Below the pieces are notes generated by a model. The model ran no database searches. It was given only the letters and a program-made list of their open reading frames with translations, and had not been told where the DNA came from. Positions 21,557-33,100 of a DNA stretch of 64,000 bases are shown piece by piece (within the stretch, counting starts at the first letter, position 1; every line of letters starts with the position of its first letter). The DNA is from Synchiropus splendidus (Eukaryota > Chordata > Actinopteri > Syngnathiformes > Callionymidae), in the NCBI RefSeq assembly GCF_027744825.2, contig NC_071347.1, forward strand, positions 21,705,001 to 21,769,000, read 5' to 3'. Made by a program: the position numbers and the translations under genes.

Positions 21557-23095
21557 ATGCAACGTCCTGGTTCCGACGACACTGCGTGAGTTTTAACTTG
21601 GGAGAGTGAAAGTTCCGACATGAGCGCGGTGTTGCTACCTCTGTTTTCCAGTTAACCGATCGTGGTTTTAGGTTCTACAGGATGTAACTGTGGCTTTGTA
21701 CCTTAGCAACGTGCTAGCGTCACAGGAATGTAAAGAAAAGTCCAGACTTGAACTGATAGTGCTGCATGGAGCCTCGCTCAGTGCATGGTAATAAAGGCCA
21801 TTGACTACTATTTTAAGCCTCGAAATCTTCGATATAAACCAATAGTGATGTAGGGAAAGTGTAATTTACACAACAATTGAAAACCTAATTGTATGAAAAT
21901 GTATGAGATTTAGAAATGTATGTATTCCATGTCGGATAAATAATGGTAGCAGTTGAGAGCAGGCTCTGGAGGTCACCTCGCTGTGACCCGGGCTCCCGTC
22001 ACTGAGTGACCTGCAGCGTAAAGGTCACGTGTTTGCTCCACAGGCCGACGCACGACAGCGACCAGGCGACCAAGGCCTTCTGGAAGGCTCTGATTCCAGC
22101 AAAGAAACAGAAAAAAGCCTCCAAGAAGGATAGAAAAGACAAAACGACCGTGGAGGCCAAACCCAAAAAGAAAAGTGCCAAAGAGAAAAAGGGGAAGAAA
22201 GAAAAAAAGAAAAAGAAAGAGAAGCTGGACTCCAATGTCAGCGCCAAGTGTGCTCCCCCTGCGCAGAGTCACATGACCCAGGAGTCCCCCGCGAGAAAGA
22301 AGAGGGTGGCCTTTCACCTCATGCCGCTCTACACCTACAAGAGGCACCCGGAGCTCGCGGCGCCGTCGTCGGTCCAGCCGGGGGACAGCGACTCCCCGCC
22401 GGACATCGTCGGCAGTCAGGACCTGTTCATCACCCAGAACCACTTCCGAGCGTCGCCCTCGGACCCCTCCAGCGAGGAGCTCAGGACCCCTCCTCAGTCC
22501 AGAATGGTGCGAGCCAAAGTCCGATGCACAAGCAAGAGTCCTCATAGAGCTCCTCAGCGATCCAGCACAGCCACCCAGACCGAGAACTTCTTCACATCTG
22601 AGCTGTCCAGCCTCCTGCACTTCCAACAGAGCGCAGGTTCGAGCGCCGGGGACACGCAGCCGCTCGACCTGAGCCTGCCTCACAGGTGCCGGGCCGGCGG
22701 AGGGATGCCAGAAGGCGGGCAGAGGTCTGGCGCCATGAGCGACGAGGACAGCACCCCCAGCAACGGGTCTCAGCTCGAGGCCAAGTCTGTGAACACCGTG
22801 ACGTCCAGCGACGAGAGCGACAGGGTTGGCAGAGCGGACCTGGCACAGGTGAGCGCCGTCATCTCACCTGTGGTCTCAGATCCCTCATGAGTCACATGAC
22901 GTTCCTCCCTCCCCGCCGACTGTGAATGTGTGTGCACAGGTCCGAGCGGTCCAGATGAGGCTCAATGAGTCCTTCTTCTTCAAAACCAAAGGCGACACTC
23001 AGCCACCGAGACCCGAGTCCCCGCTGATGAAGCTGAGTCAGGGCAGAGACGGGAAGAAGCCCAAGAAGAAGCTCAAAGGTTCCAAAACCACCTGA
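21557..23095 (+). CDS. Unrecognised lysine-rich, probably nuclear protein with PP1 and CtBP docking motifs
   Basis: Three exons, 21557-21585, 22044-22848 and 22940-23095, join in phase to 329 aa. The start (MQRPGSDDT) is supported because its donor phase (2) fits the next acceptor and the frame stays open. Residues 11-75 are strongly basic with runs of K (KEKKGKKEKKKKKEK), consistent with nuclear or nucleolar targeting. KRVAF at 96-100 fits the RVxF docking motif for protein phosphatase 1. PLDLS at 216-220 fits the PxDLS motif bound by CtBP corepressors. A serine/acidic segment (SDEDSTPSN, SSDESD) precedes a C-terminal part containing VRAVQMRLNESFFFKTKG and a second basic tail (KKPKKKLKG). 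I do not recognise the family. The motifs are short and could occur by chance. A poly(A) signal follows at 23,242. Confidence 0.75.
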
Positions 23096-23241
23096 GCATC
23101 TTCTTCTTCATGGTCACATTTCTGGGTTTGGAGTTCTGAAAGTTCAATCAGCACTTTACTGTTCATGTTTTAATGAAACTGAATTTCATGAAGTCGAGTC
23201 TGTCTTCGGTTTTAAAGCCTATTCAGACCACTAGAAATGGT

Positions 23242-23247
23242 AATAAA
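23242..23247 (+). terminator. Poly(A) signal of the lysine-rich protein gene
   Basis: AATAAA about 150 nt after the stop at 23,093-23,095, followed by a GT-rich stretch. Confidence 0.7.
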
Positions 23248-23259
23248 TGTGTTTGTTAT

Positions 23260-24335
23260 CGTATCTTATCGTCCCAAAAACATTGTCACAGGGCTCTTTA
23301 AACCAGAAGGTTGAGTTTCAACCCTCAACCTTGACTCTCTAGGTGGCTTTTCAGTGGAGTCTACGTCCACTGTTGTACAGCTCAAGCTCTCCAAGTACCA
23401 GTGTGCTGGTCCTGGGACCTCTCCCAGTTAGAACACCTCACTTGTTCAGGAGCCAACGACTGGCTTGTCTTGAAGATCTCCTCTCCAAGAGAGAGTCCAG
23501 ACATGCTGCCACAAAACACATTGTGATTCTAACAAGGCTCTCATAAGTGGGTTTAACGCCGCCGCCATCTTGCGAGCAAACACCCGTGCTCTGTGCACTG
23601 AAGCGGTGGGAGTACCAGCAATAATGTGGCAGTTTTTGAGGAAGACGAGCAGCTTCATGTGAACCAAGGACTTGTTTCAATTCCAACCACGTCATTGTGG
23701 AAGCGACGACTCTGACTATTGTTAGAGGATGACGTGTCGGATCAGAGACGGAGGGCGAAACAGAACGCTAATGTAAATGGAATGTAGAACTCTCTTCAGA
23801 AAGATCAGCAGTACAAAACACATCACGCGTTTGGGTCAAGAGGAACAGGCTCTCATGGTCACTGGCTCCACGAGAACACCCAGTTGTCTTGCAAGGCTTC
23901 ACCGTTTCTCCTCTGATACTGAAGCTGAGGAGCATTTTTACCTGCATCCCAATGGTGCGGCGACAGGATCCACCTCCAGAGACGTCACAAAGGTTCTCGC
24001 TTTGATCCACAGAACTAGGTTTACATTTATGTACCATCTAAATTCAGCAGATGCACCTTTGTAGACGATATGTACCTGCCACCTTTTATACCTGTGACCA
24101 GTCAATGCAACACGGACAATCACAGGTGGGAGGAGAAATGCACCAGTGAGTGGAGAGCTTAACACAGCATCTTCTTACTCCGAACAAAACCCCCAAATAT
24201 CTGACATATTATACTGCACTATTCCATTTCATAAAATACTAAAAAACAGTTTTGTTTTAAGGAAGATTTTTTCTTAAATACGAGACAAAATCAGAGATAA
24301 TTGCTCAAACACAAAAATGTGTTTTCAGTAAAGCA
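23260..24335. other. Intergenic region, weak repeat remnants
   Basis: No gene was seen. Near 24,020-24,060 the words TTTACATTTATG and AGCAGATGCACCTTTGTA resemble the tail (TTTACATTTA...GCAGACGCTTTTATCC) shared by many teleost SINEs, in degraded form. Open frames on both strands lack recognisable domains. Confidence 0.4.
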
Positions 24336-24339
24336 GAAC

Positions 24340-24345
24340 TTTATT
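24340..24345 (-). terminator. Poly(A) signal of the pyurf-pigy transcript
   Basis: TTTATT on the + strand (AATAAA on the - strand), 75 nt past the pigy stop. No such signal lies between pyurf and pigy, which fits one shared mRNA. Confidence 0.75.
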
Positions 24346-24419
24346 CAAGGATCCTTCACCAGTCACTCCTGAGCTACACCTCCAGCACTGCGGTGATGCC
24401 GGGCCTCATGGCTGAGCCT

Positions 24420-24638
24420 CTAGTTGTGACTGAACAGTTTGATTCCCATCCAGCTCCACAGGTGGAAGAAGACGTAGACTGGGATGGTGACGGGCAACAG
24501 CAGGCTGTAGAAGCACACGCTGCTGCTGCTGGTGCAGCCCTGAGGGAAGTTCTCGTCCACAGCCGCCGAGTAGAAGAGTCCGAACATGGAGACCAGCGGG
24601 ATCAGACCCACCATCATGGACAAGGAGAACATGGTCAC
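24420..24638 (-). CDS. pigy: PIG-Y, subunit of the GPI GlcNAc-transferase complex
   Basis: PIG-Y is a small ER membrane protein of the GPI-N-acetylglucosaminyltransferase, which starts GPI-anchor synthesis by adding GlcNAc to phosphatidylinositol; PIG-Y binds PIG-A. The ORF is 72 aa (human 71) in a single exon. Two membrane segments are visible (GLIPLVSMFGLFYSA and SLLLPVTIPVYVFFHLW). The conserved loop ENFPQGCTS and the C-terminus GIKLF.HN match the family. Translation could start at 24,638 (MTMFS) or the in-frame ATG at 24,632 (MFSL), which aligns better with the human start. It begins 17 nt after the pyurf stop in the same exon, so it must be translated as the second cistron of the pyurf mRNA or from an unseen transcript. 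Confidence 0.95.
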   Translation of the reverse strand: MTMFSLSMMVGLIPLVSMFGLFYSAAVDENFPQGCTSSSSVCFYSLLLPVTIPVYVFFHLWSWMGIKLFSHN

Positions 24639-24655
24639 AGAGGTGAGGGAGAGGT

Positions 24656-25099
24656 CTACTCCTGTGTGGGCGGGGGGTCCTTCTGGAGAAGCCGGGCCTC
24701 CTGTGGGATCATGTTGGGGATGCCATCGATGATGGGGTACGCGATGCCCAGCTCGTCGTTCACCAGCTCATTCGTTTGGGCCTCGTACCTGAAAAGAACC
24801 AACACCGTGAGAGGAAGAAAATCCAAACGTAATAAAGCTGAAAGAAAGTCGTGCGATATCGCACAGCAGCTCCATATTCACTTCATATTTGTGTTCAAAG
24901 TTACTCCGATCTTGAGCTGTTGTTACCTCAGCGGCTTCTTGGACAGAGGGCACACCAGGAAATCCAGCAGAGACACGTCAAAGTCGCTCTGCACTTGGTC
25001 CTCACAGAAGGTCCGCGCGGATCCACGCACAGAACCGAACCTCAAAGGCTTCACGAACGAATAATTCCTCAATAAACCGCAACAAAAACTGCGCAACAT
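24656..25099 (-). CDS. pyurf: PreY (PYURF), mitochondrial Trm112-like protein
   Basis: PREY is a mitochondrial protein with a Trm112-like zinc-ribbon-type fold that stabilises S-adenosylmethionine-dependent methyltransferases for coenzyme Q synthesis and complex I assembly. Exons 25099-24927 and 24788-24656 (phase 2) give 101 aa (human 114). The N-terminus (MLRSFCCGLLRNYSF) is basic and hydrophobic, without acidic residues, as in a mitochondrial presequence. The core contains LLDFLVCPLSKKPLRYE and NELVNDELGIAYPIIDGIPN, then MIPQEAR. An in-frame ATG further upstream at 25,189 would add 30 residues; the start chosen gives a family-like length. In mammals PREY and PIG-Y are encoded on one dicistronic mRNA, and the layout here is the same. 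Confidence 0.94.
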
Positions 25100-27329
25100 G
25101 ACCAACTCCCAACAAGGGGATGATATGACCCCGATAACCCGGAAACAGATGACACCTTCAGTCGAACGCTTCCGGACCAACAGCGCCATCTAGCGTTCAT
25201 CTCGAGCGGCAACTATTGCGAGTTTGTAAACAAATTTAAAGCTAAAGGTAAGATCCACGAACGAAACGATATATTTTCCATTATTAAATCATCGTTCACA
25301 CGAAAGTCGATTTTAAATCTCAACGGAATCGGAAGGCTTTAGATTGTAATAATTGAACCTTCAAATATGGATTATTGACAAAAATAAACATGTGAGTCAA
25401 AGGCAGCTCAACCCAAGATCTTTATAAGAAAACTATTATAAGAATAAATGTTAGAAAAGAAGTATAAAAGAATGTGTCTAACCGTCTTTCTTCTGCTTTA
25501 ACAGATTTATCATCTCAGAATCAATGCCGTGTTTAACCAACTATATGGTATGTACCCATTAATACTCACAATTAACATATCTATTGTATACATTCTCTGA
25601 AGTTTCAAAGGTATATTATGTTCAGTTTGAACTGTAATAATTTACGTTTTCATTTCCCGTCAGTTGGTGGCAGCATTTCACTACAAGACCAGGAGTGAAT
25701 CGTCCCAGAAAAAAATGTCCCGAATATCGTTATCTATTTAATTACTTTAAAGATTTTAAGACATGATAAAATATTCATTTAACTCGAATTAGTCTTTAAT
25801 ATATTCGCACATTTCCATACTCACTATGCTTGGGATTGTCTGGGGCGAGGGAAAAAAACGGCTGGCTCCACTGAGCGAAAACACGTTTATTAAATTATCA
25901 TAAAACCAGTAATTTATTAATGCTCTCTTAACTTCTGATATTTCAGTTCCTCACAGTTCAACTGCAAAAAAAGATTCCCCAGGAGCTGGCCTCAACAAAA
26001 GTGAATAAAAAGAGGCAGGATTTTGGCAGCGACTTGTTTGGTTCTGAAGCCCCATTTTTCCTCAGCAAGTCGGAGCCCTTGTTATAAAAACTTCCTCTCG
26101 CTGCCATCCATCACGGACGGAGCTGCCGGGCGTCACGGCCGCACGTTCACCTATAAATGTATAAAGCAAACACTCCTCCGCCGCCGTGACTTCAACAGCG
26201 AGGCGCCTTTGACAAGAGACGCATCCATCACTTCGGACGCGCTGCGTGCGCGCGACACACAAGTAGACAAAAGTTGCTGAGTCATGCTGTGAAACATGAC
26301 TCGCTATTTTACACCACGCTCCGACACGGCACGAATAACGCGAATCACAATGTTCTTATGGTGTAAGTGGCCGCTGCAGAGAGTTATTGAGAATTAAAGC
26401 AGCAATACTGGGTGTATTTAACTTAGGAATCAGCTGAGGTCAGCACCTTTCCTCCAAAAAAACGTTTGAGATTTGCTCCACAAATGGAGAGTTGGACTAG
26501 ACTGCTCATTGTATCCAGAGTTTTGGCCTCTTAAAAGCCATATAACGCTGCTGTTTTTCTTAATATCGTTGTTGCACTCGGTGAGTGAAGTAGTGACGTC
26601 AGCGTCTGTGAATTGGCCCGTGTCACTCAGCGATCACACTGAAGGCGGAAGGCGAGCCAAGTTCGGTGCGGTATGCATCTCATCACCGCGCACGTGTGCG
26701 TCCAACGACCAGATTAGACTGCACTTCAACGATTGAGGTGTAAATCGAAGCTGTTTTTATGTCCCTAAACACTTAGGTTTATCAGATTGAAGCGCAACTC
26801 CGAACGCAACTGACCATCTGAGGCCAAGATGGCTGTCGCATGATTATGACGACACACAAAAACCACACAAAGCAATAGGACACATAAGAAGAGGATTAAC
26901 ACGGAGCCCCAGACCTGACTTGGTAAAAATACAAATGAAAGCCGTGCGCACGCTTTAGTAAATCGTGGGAACAAATACTAAAGTGATCCCAGGTGAAACG
27001 TGCGCACGAATTACAAGCGTGTGGGCAGGAAGTAGGCCCTACCACCGAGCACCACCTCTCGCCCCTGCATTAGCACATGAGGTTGTCCTGTTATGTACTA
27101 AATATTAACTGGGAGTTTGCACAAAACCTTGCTGTTCTTTCTGCTATGCTATATACATGGCTATCCTTCATGTCTAAAAACACATCCCTGTTTTTTACAC
27201 GTCAATCTAATTTATTGTCAATAATAATAATACACGATGGTGTGTTTTTCTAAACCCCCATGCAGCAGAAAGAGTTTTGGAGCAAATGGAATGAACCAAT
27301 CACAGATCAGTACGCACATTTTACACATT

Positions 27330-27541
27330 TTATATGTACGCTTCAGCATTTCGTTCTCACGATTTACTGAAGCGTGCCCAGCTGATCGCTCAGTGCACGT
27401 TATGTTTTTTTCCGGCTTTTTTCAGGGGCGTTCGAGTTGTGGATTTTCGTTCGAAATTTGAAGCAAAAAAATCTCAAAATGTTTGTTCAAACTCTGATTT
27501 GTTCGAATTCCAAGACGTTCGAAAACCGAGGTACCACTGTA
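27330..27541 (-). mobile_element. Fragment of a Tc1/mariner (Tigger-like) DNA transposon
   Basis: Read on the - strand from 27,541, the sequence begins ACAGTGGTACCTCGGTTTTC and continues with repeated TTCGAAC words (GAATTCGAACAAATC, AATTTCGAACGAAAA). This is the terminal type I know from Tigger-like and related mariner elements. Only one end is recognisable; no matching second terminus or transposase was seen. The left limit is approximate. Confidence 0.5.
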
Positions 27542-27569
27542 CTCGGGTCAGTGAAGGAAAAAAATAGGC

Positions 27570-27660
27570 AGAATTCTGAGTTTAAAGTCAGATTTCTCAC
27601 TTGCAAGTGATAATTCTGAGATTAAAGTGAGAAAGTCAGCATTCTGACTTTCTGAAAATA
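27570..27660. repeat. ATTCTGAG/TTTAAAGT short repeat
   Basis: Two direct copies of ATTCTGAG.TTAAAGT (27,571 and 27,611), then an inverted GTCAGCATTCTGACTTTCTGA arm. Short degenerate arrays of this word are common in fish genomes. Confidence 0.6.
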
Positions 27661-27694
27661 AACATCCCACGGATCATTTTTCATATATATTTTT

Positions 27695-27700
27695 TTTATT
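27695..27700 (-). terminator. Candidate poly(A) signal of galnt18
   Basis: TTTATT on the + strand (AATAAA on the - strand), about 360 nt past the galnt18 stop. Other AATAAA-like words on the - strand are absent in between. Confidence 0.5.
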
Positions 27701-27890
27701 AATACAGAGTGGTTGTTGATTTATTATAAATAGCAGGTTTAAATAGTTCAAGAAAATAGCAAGGAGATTTTCAGCAGCCTCCCAGTCTGGTGCCCGACAC
27801 ACACTTGCTACACAGTAGCCCAGAACTCCAGGTGCTGACTATCAATAATCAATAATCACTGCTGCTTTTCTCCATGATGCAGAGAGGACG

Positions 27891-27917
27891 ATAAATAAAT
27901 AAATAAATGAATAAATG
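27891..27917 (-). promoter_or_regulatory. AU-rich element in the galnt18 3'UTR
   Basis: The + strand (AATA)n run reads as ATTTATTTATTTATTTA on the - strand, about 150 nt after the galnt18 stop. Overlapping ATTTA words are the classical AU-rich mRNA instability element. Function is inferred from the motif alone. Confidence 0.5.
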
Positions 27918-28060
27918 AGGTCCAAAGGAAGACGGACTGAACCAGGATACAGTTTATACCTTGAACTAAAACCATGTGAATCGATGAGCCAGACAGGTGA
28001 CCAGACTGGACCCCAGAAGTTCCTCGTTCTCCTTTGGTAAACAAGCGCTTGAGCGCCACC

Positions 28061-30075
28061 TCACTGCGGCAGCACGGTGAGGATGTTGGTGATGGTCCAC
28101 GTCTGCGAGGTGCAGTCCTGAATGACCAGCTGGACGCTGAACTCCGACTGCTTGTTGTGCACCAGCTCCAGGCAGCGCTGAGACTCCGTGTTGAGGAGGG
28201 AGCCGCTCTGGAGGGCAGAGGGGCAGCGGGTTACATCCGCACCGCACCGGACCGGACCGGACCGCAGTGCTACACACAACAACTGTGGCCACGTGGCAGT
28301 AGAACAAAGGGTTCGACTTTACTCAATCTATTATCCAGGATTACTGCATTCATTCGACATCACAGTGCATCTATGAGGCTCCATAGATGTTAGGATCGTT
28401 CATGATCATACGCCACAACTTACACAAGGTTTATTAAGTATTACAAGGAGGTGAATCTGAAATAATCTTATTTCTAATTATATCATTCAGCAGCCAGGTT
28501 TAGGTCAAGTCTTGAAAACTAGATGAACTTTATTTAATAAATCTCTTATAAACTTTGGGTGTCATCCATGATTGTGAAAATTCATAACATCTTCAATAAG
28601 CCATATAAATTATTAAGGACGGCTTTAAGTTAAAAAAAAATGTAATTTATACAAAAAAAATCAAAGGAAAATAGACAAAGAAATACAAAAAACATTAAAG
28701 AAAATCCAAATAAGTAAATAATATCTTTAGGTTGCTAACCAATTGCTTGTTTATTGACAGCTAATAATTGTAAATTCTGCTAAACGAATCAGACTCAACT
28801 AGACACTAATTAATAGTTATAATGATTAATAACAGGCTAGTACGCAGCGATTTAAGGAGCTAAATGTTCCCTAATTGAAAGTGTGACTGAATAAATACAT
28901 CAAAAAGGCTCGAGACTGGTCAGAAAGAAATGCATTGTAATACAAGTAAGAATTAGTTAAATAAGTGATGGGGTGAGAATAGAATAAATTGAGATTAAAA
29001 AAATCATTTTTGTCAGAGTTGAGAATATAACTAATGATTTACAAAATCATTATCATGAAAACATCATTTTAGACCATACCATTGAAGCTTCAAACTTGGA
29101 GCACGTCTCAGCACTTGACATGTCTTTTCTCCCACAGTTATTTCCGACGCTTGCTAATCTGATCTGGGATCTCTCAGTGGGGGAATCGTTTATTTTTATT
29201 TAATCCCAGCTCTCCTCCCTGCTGAACCTGAACGATCGCGATGTTAGCGGCAGCGTCATCTCAACATAATTAATCTGTGGAGCCACGATGACTCATTTAA
29301 TTTCCTCCCACTTTTAACACTCCATGACCTTCTGAACACTTGAAAAGTAAATTGTGCCAAAGTTACTCCATTGACTGGAGGATACAAAAAAACCTTGACT
29401 TTTGGACCTGGAGTTGAAGAAAAGAGAAGCCCAGTCAACACTGCTGCCGCCGGAGCTTTATAATCTCTGACAAGCGCAGGGATTAAAAGTGAGTTTACTG
29501 GGCTGGAATCTCCAGCCGAGTGAGAAGTCAAACCTCTGAGGGAGAAATATCTCCGCGTCCGGCTGAAGAACGTTAAACCTCCCCAGCTCGGGAGGGAGCT
29601 CTGCTCCTCTGCCAGAGTCTCCTGTTACCTGAGTGATGGTCCACATCAGCATCAGGTGCCTGGCGGCGGCGTAGCTGCACTCCAGCAGGCGCGGCTTGCT
29701 GTTGACATCCACCAGACACTTGTTGTCGTCGTCGTCGATGGTGGGACTCAGGACGCCCAGACGCAGCTGCTGTGAGCCTGTGTAGTACACGTTCTGCTGG
29801 AGGGACACACACGGCCACCGTCAGTGGAGACTCCCTCCCTCCTGAACACACTCACACTTGAACTGACCTCTCATGGCCATCACCCTTTCCCCAGCCTCTC
29901 CCTCTAAACCCAACCATCCAAAACACATGGCTCACCTGCACCACGACTCTGAACCAGACTGAAACTTAGTTGTTTTGTAGTTTTAATCCTCAAATTGAAA
30001 CTTAAACTTGTAGGGACCAGCAAAAAGGACCCCACAAGTAGTGGGTGCAAGACTTGGTCAAAACACCCTGTCTCG

Positions 30076-30133
<58 letters not shown>

Positions 30134-33100
30134 CTGTCCCAGAAACACACATACTTTCATATTTCGACCTTTGTGGGAACATTTCAATGACTTTCATGCC
30201 TGACGAACCATCTAAAACACATAGGTCAACCAGGACTTAAACCAAGTGAAGTTTTAATCTTAAAATTGAGGTTAAAGCAGTGGGCAGTGGCCAAAAGGTC
30301 CTCACAATGAGGTATTACCAAAAATTGGCCCTCACAAGTGTAGCTATACAAGGCACACGAGTGCTCACACAGGTTGCACTGTCCTTGTGGGGACCTCTCA
30401 TGGCCATCACCCTTTCCCCAGTCTCAGGTATTTGGAAGTCTTCATCCTCATATTGAGGCTTAACCTTGTGAGGTCCAGCCAAATGTCCCTACAAAGTCGT
30501 ACAGTCCTCACAAGGACAGTGTTTTGGTCCCCACTAAGTAGTGTAAACAAGCTCAGACACATACTCAGAACCATGGCCTCAGAATTGGAGGAGCCCATCC
30601 TCATCCCGGTGAGCCATCAGACCCTCACCACCGGCATCTTCTCTGCCACAGAGGCAGCAATGGAACCAGTTGAGGAGCCCACTGAAGCGTCACCGCAGAC
30701 TCCAACTGAACTGAGCAGTGTACCAGCCAGTCACTAGTTCTTTGTTATTCATACCTGCTACACTCTGCTAATCACAGCATTAGCTACGCTACCTGCTGCT
30801 TCCCCTGGTGAAAACAAGGCGACCTGATTCAGGAGAGATAAAGAGAGCAGTGTCTCCTCAGACGGAGCTGGTGCCTCTTCAATATTAGCAGAAAACTGAA
30901 TATGGAAATAAAGCAGGCCCAGTTTGGGAGAAGGTGAATCAAAGACAGGAGATGTGCAGCACCAGACGACAGGCCTGAGGTCAGATCCTCCAGACGGGAA
31001 AGTTGGGGAAGAAAGGACAGACAAAAGCAGGCGATCAGCGCGAGAGCGAGAGTGTGTGAGCAGGTAAGAGGCCATAATGCAGTGGCGGGACACTGTAGCG
31101 GTGGATAAGAGCTCTTATCAGTCTGGGATAGAACCAGCAGGCTGTTCGTCGGCTGTTTAATGCACCTGGAGAGAGCGATTATGACCGGCACTCGCTCCAG
31201 TCTGGAGGACAAGAGAGGCGCCGTAATGGAGGTCTCTCTCCGCTGCTGCTGGACCTGCTGAGAATGAAGGCTGGGGTTTTCATGAACTTTGCACGTCTGC
31301 ACCGGAGAGAGGAGATTGTGTCGCAGCAGCAGAGGCTCCAGGTTTGGTGGAAGCTCAGTGGAAAGTCTGATGTGGGTCTCTGAAGACTTCATCAGGTATG
31401 CCCACTGAGCGTGCTCACAAACACACACGTTTGTCTTTGTATCCTTGTGAGGACCTCTCATGGCCATCACCCTTCCCCCAGCCTCTCCCTCTAAACCTAA
31501 TCATCCATGGCTCACCCGAGCCAGGACTCTCAACCAAACTGGAGTAGTTATTTTGAAGTTTTCATCCTCAAACTGAGTCTTCAACTTGTGTTTCCAAGAG
31601 TTGGTCCCCACAAGTACACTTAAACCAGCAACACACAACCACACACCCTCTTTCACACGCACACACTGTCTTTGTGGGGACATTTCATTGACTTTCATGC
31701 CTGACTCACCATCCAGAACACATGGCTCACCTCAGCCAGGACTCTGAACCAAACTGGAACACAGTTCGAATGACCCAGTTATGTTGAAGTTTTAAGTCTT
31801 AAATTGAGGGTTGAAGAAGTTAAAAATTTGTGGCGGTCCTCACAAAGCTAAAAGTACAAGAGCATGCACACACACACACCCACTTTTGCTCTCCAAGCCT
31901 GTTAATTAGAATTTTAACGATCAAACTCAAGTCCCCGCTGAAATAACTTATTTACTCTTTCCAAGATTTCCCCAAATTATTAATGAACGCCGCTCCACAG
32001 TGAAATGTGCAGCAGCGCGGCGCCTTCCTCGCTTCCCTCCCTCGTCTTCCTCAAACATTTAACTTCCCGTGTCGCTCCTCCACTTTGTTTCTGTCGCTCC
32101 CAGTTTCCTCCGCCGCTAAGTGGGACACTTTTATTTGACTCTCGCGACGCAAGTCCTGCAGGAAGACGAGCACCGGATCACTTCTCCTCTCTTACTTATC
32201 TTTCTCTCCTGGATAAGGATGTTTTCAGACCGCGGGATCGGGAGGACAAGCAGGGGGCCCCAGAGAGAGAGGAAGTCCTCGAGACAAAAAGCTGTGTTCC
32301 TGCTGTAGCCTCTAGCTGAGACGCAGCGTCACCGTCCTGTTATCTGTTTTTTCAGGGCTGTGTTTATCACGGCGGCTCGTTCAACCCCCGGCTGGTGGGC
32401 GACTCTTTGCCCGTGGTAACACTCACCCTGGCCCCGAGAGCCCAGGACCTCTGGAGGGCTGTGATGATGCCCGACACAATGTCACAGTTTCTGTCTTCAT
32501 TTATTCAACAAGGAAGTCGGAACAGGTTCAGAGAGAACACTCCTCTGGTATCAGCTCCTCCCAGCAGTGAAGACTTTCCAGGTTTGCTGTGAGACTGACA
32601 CCGTCTGAATAGAATATGAGCTGTGTGGAGATGGAAGTGCTTCTGTGGAGAACTGCCAACGCTCATGCTTCTCTCTCTGCTAGCGCGACTGTCTGCATCT
32701 GGAGAGTCTCCCGAGTCAAACCGTGGCACTGCATTTCCATTCTACACTTCAGCTCTGATTCACAATCTCAAGCATCAACGCTCTGTAAAGACGGTGAGAA
32801 GGTCCGGCACGACTGTGGTGCGTCCGCGGCACTCGTCGATACCAGTTCGACTGCAGACTAAGGGCTTCCCAGCACAGTCCGGGTCACAATCCAAACAGAC
32901 AGTGAGGCGGAACGTGACCCAGCCAGCTTGTCGTCAAACAGGTGAAGTCAAGTCGTTCAACTGAGTCTGTAACAACAGAGCTACGTGGAGACAAGAGGCC
33001 AATAACGCAAGTGTTTCGCTGTAGCTGACGCTGCAGCACTTGATGAAAGGTGAATCTCCATTTAGTCCAGTCTGAAGATGAAAACACCACTGTTCTACAT

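Larger units (their letters stand above)
25200..27690. other. Intergenic region between pyurf-pigy and galnt18
   Basis: Mostly AT-rich, with no exon I can support. A CpG-bearing block near 26,080-26,260 has an open frame on each strand but no domain. The pyurf promoter is expected at its left edge (25,150-25,260). A transposon end and a short tandem repeat near the right side are listed separately. Confidence 0.5.

Noticed and set aside
21973..22683. 236-codon - strand frame opposite the lysine-rich gene
   Set aside because: It is the mirror of the lysine-rich coding exon (Lys codons AAG/AAA read as Leu/Phe runs); the + strand frame has consistent splice phases.
30407..31470. - and + strand frames of 100-210 codons in the galnt18 intron
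   Set aside because: They run through the dispersed repeat copies and microsatellite, have no domain and no splice support.
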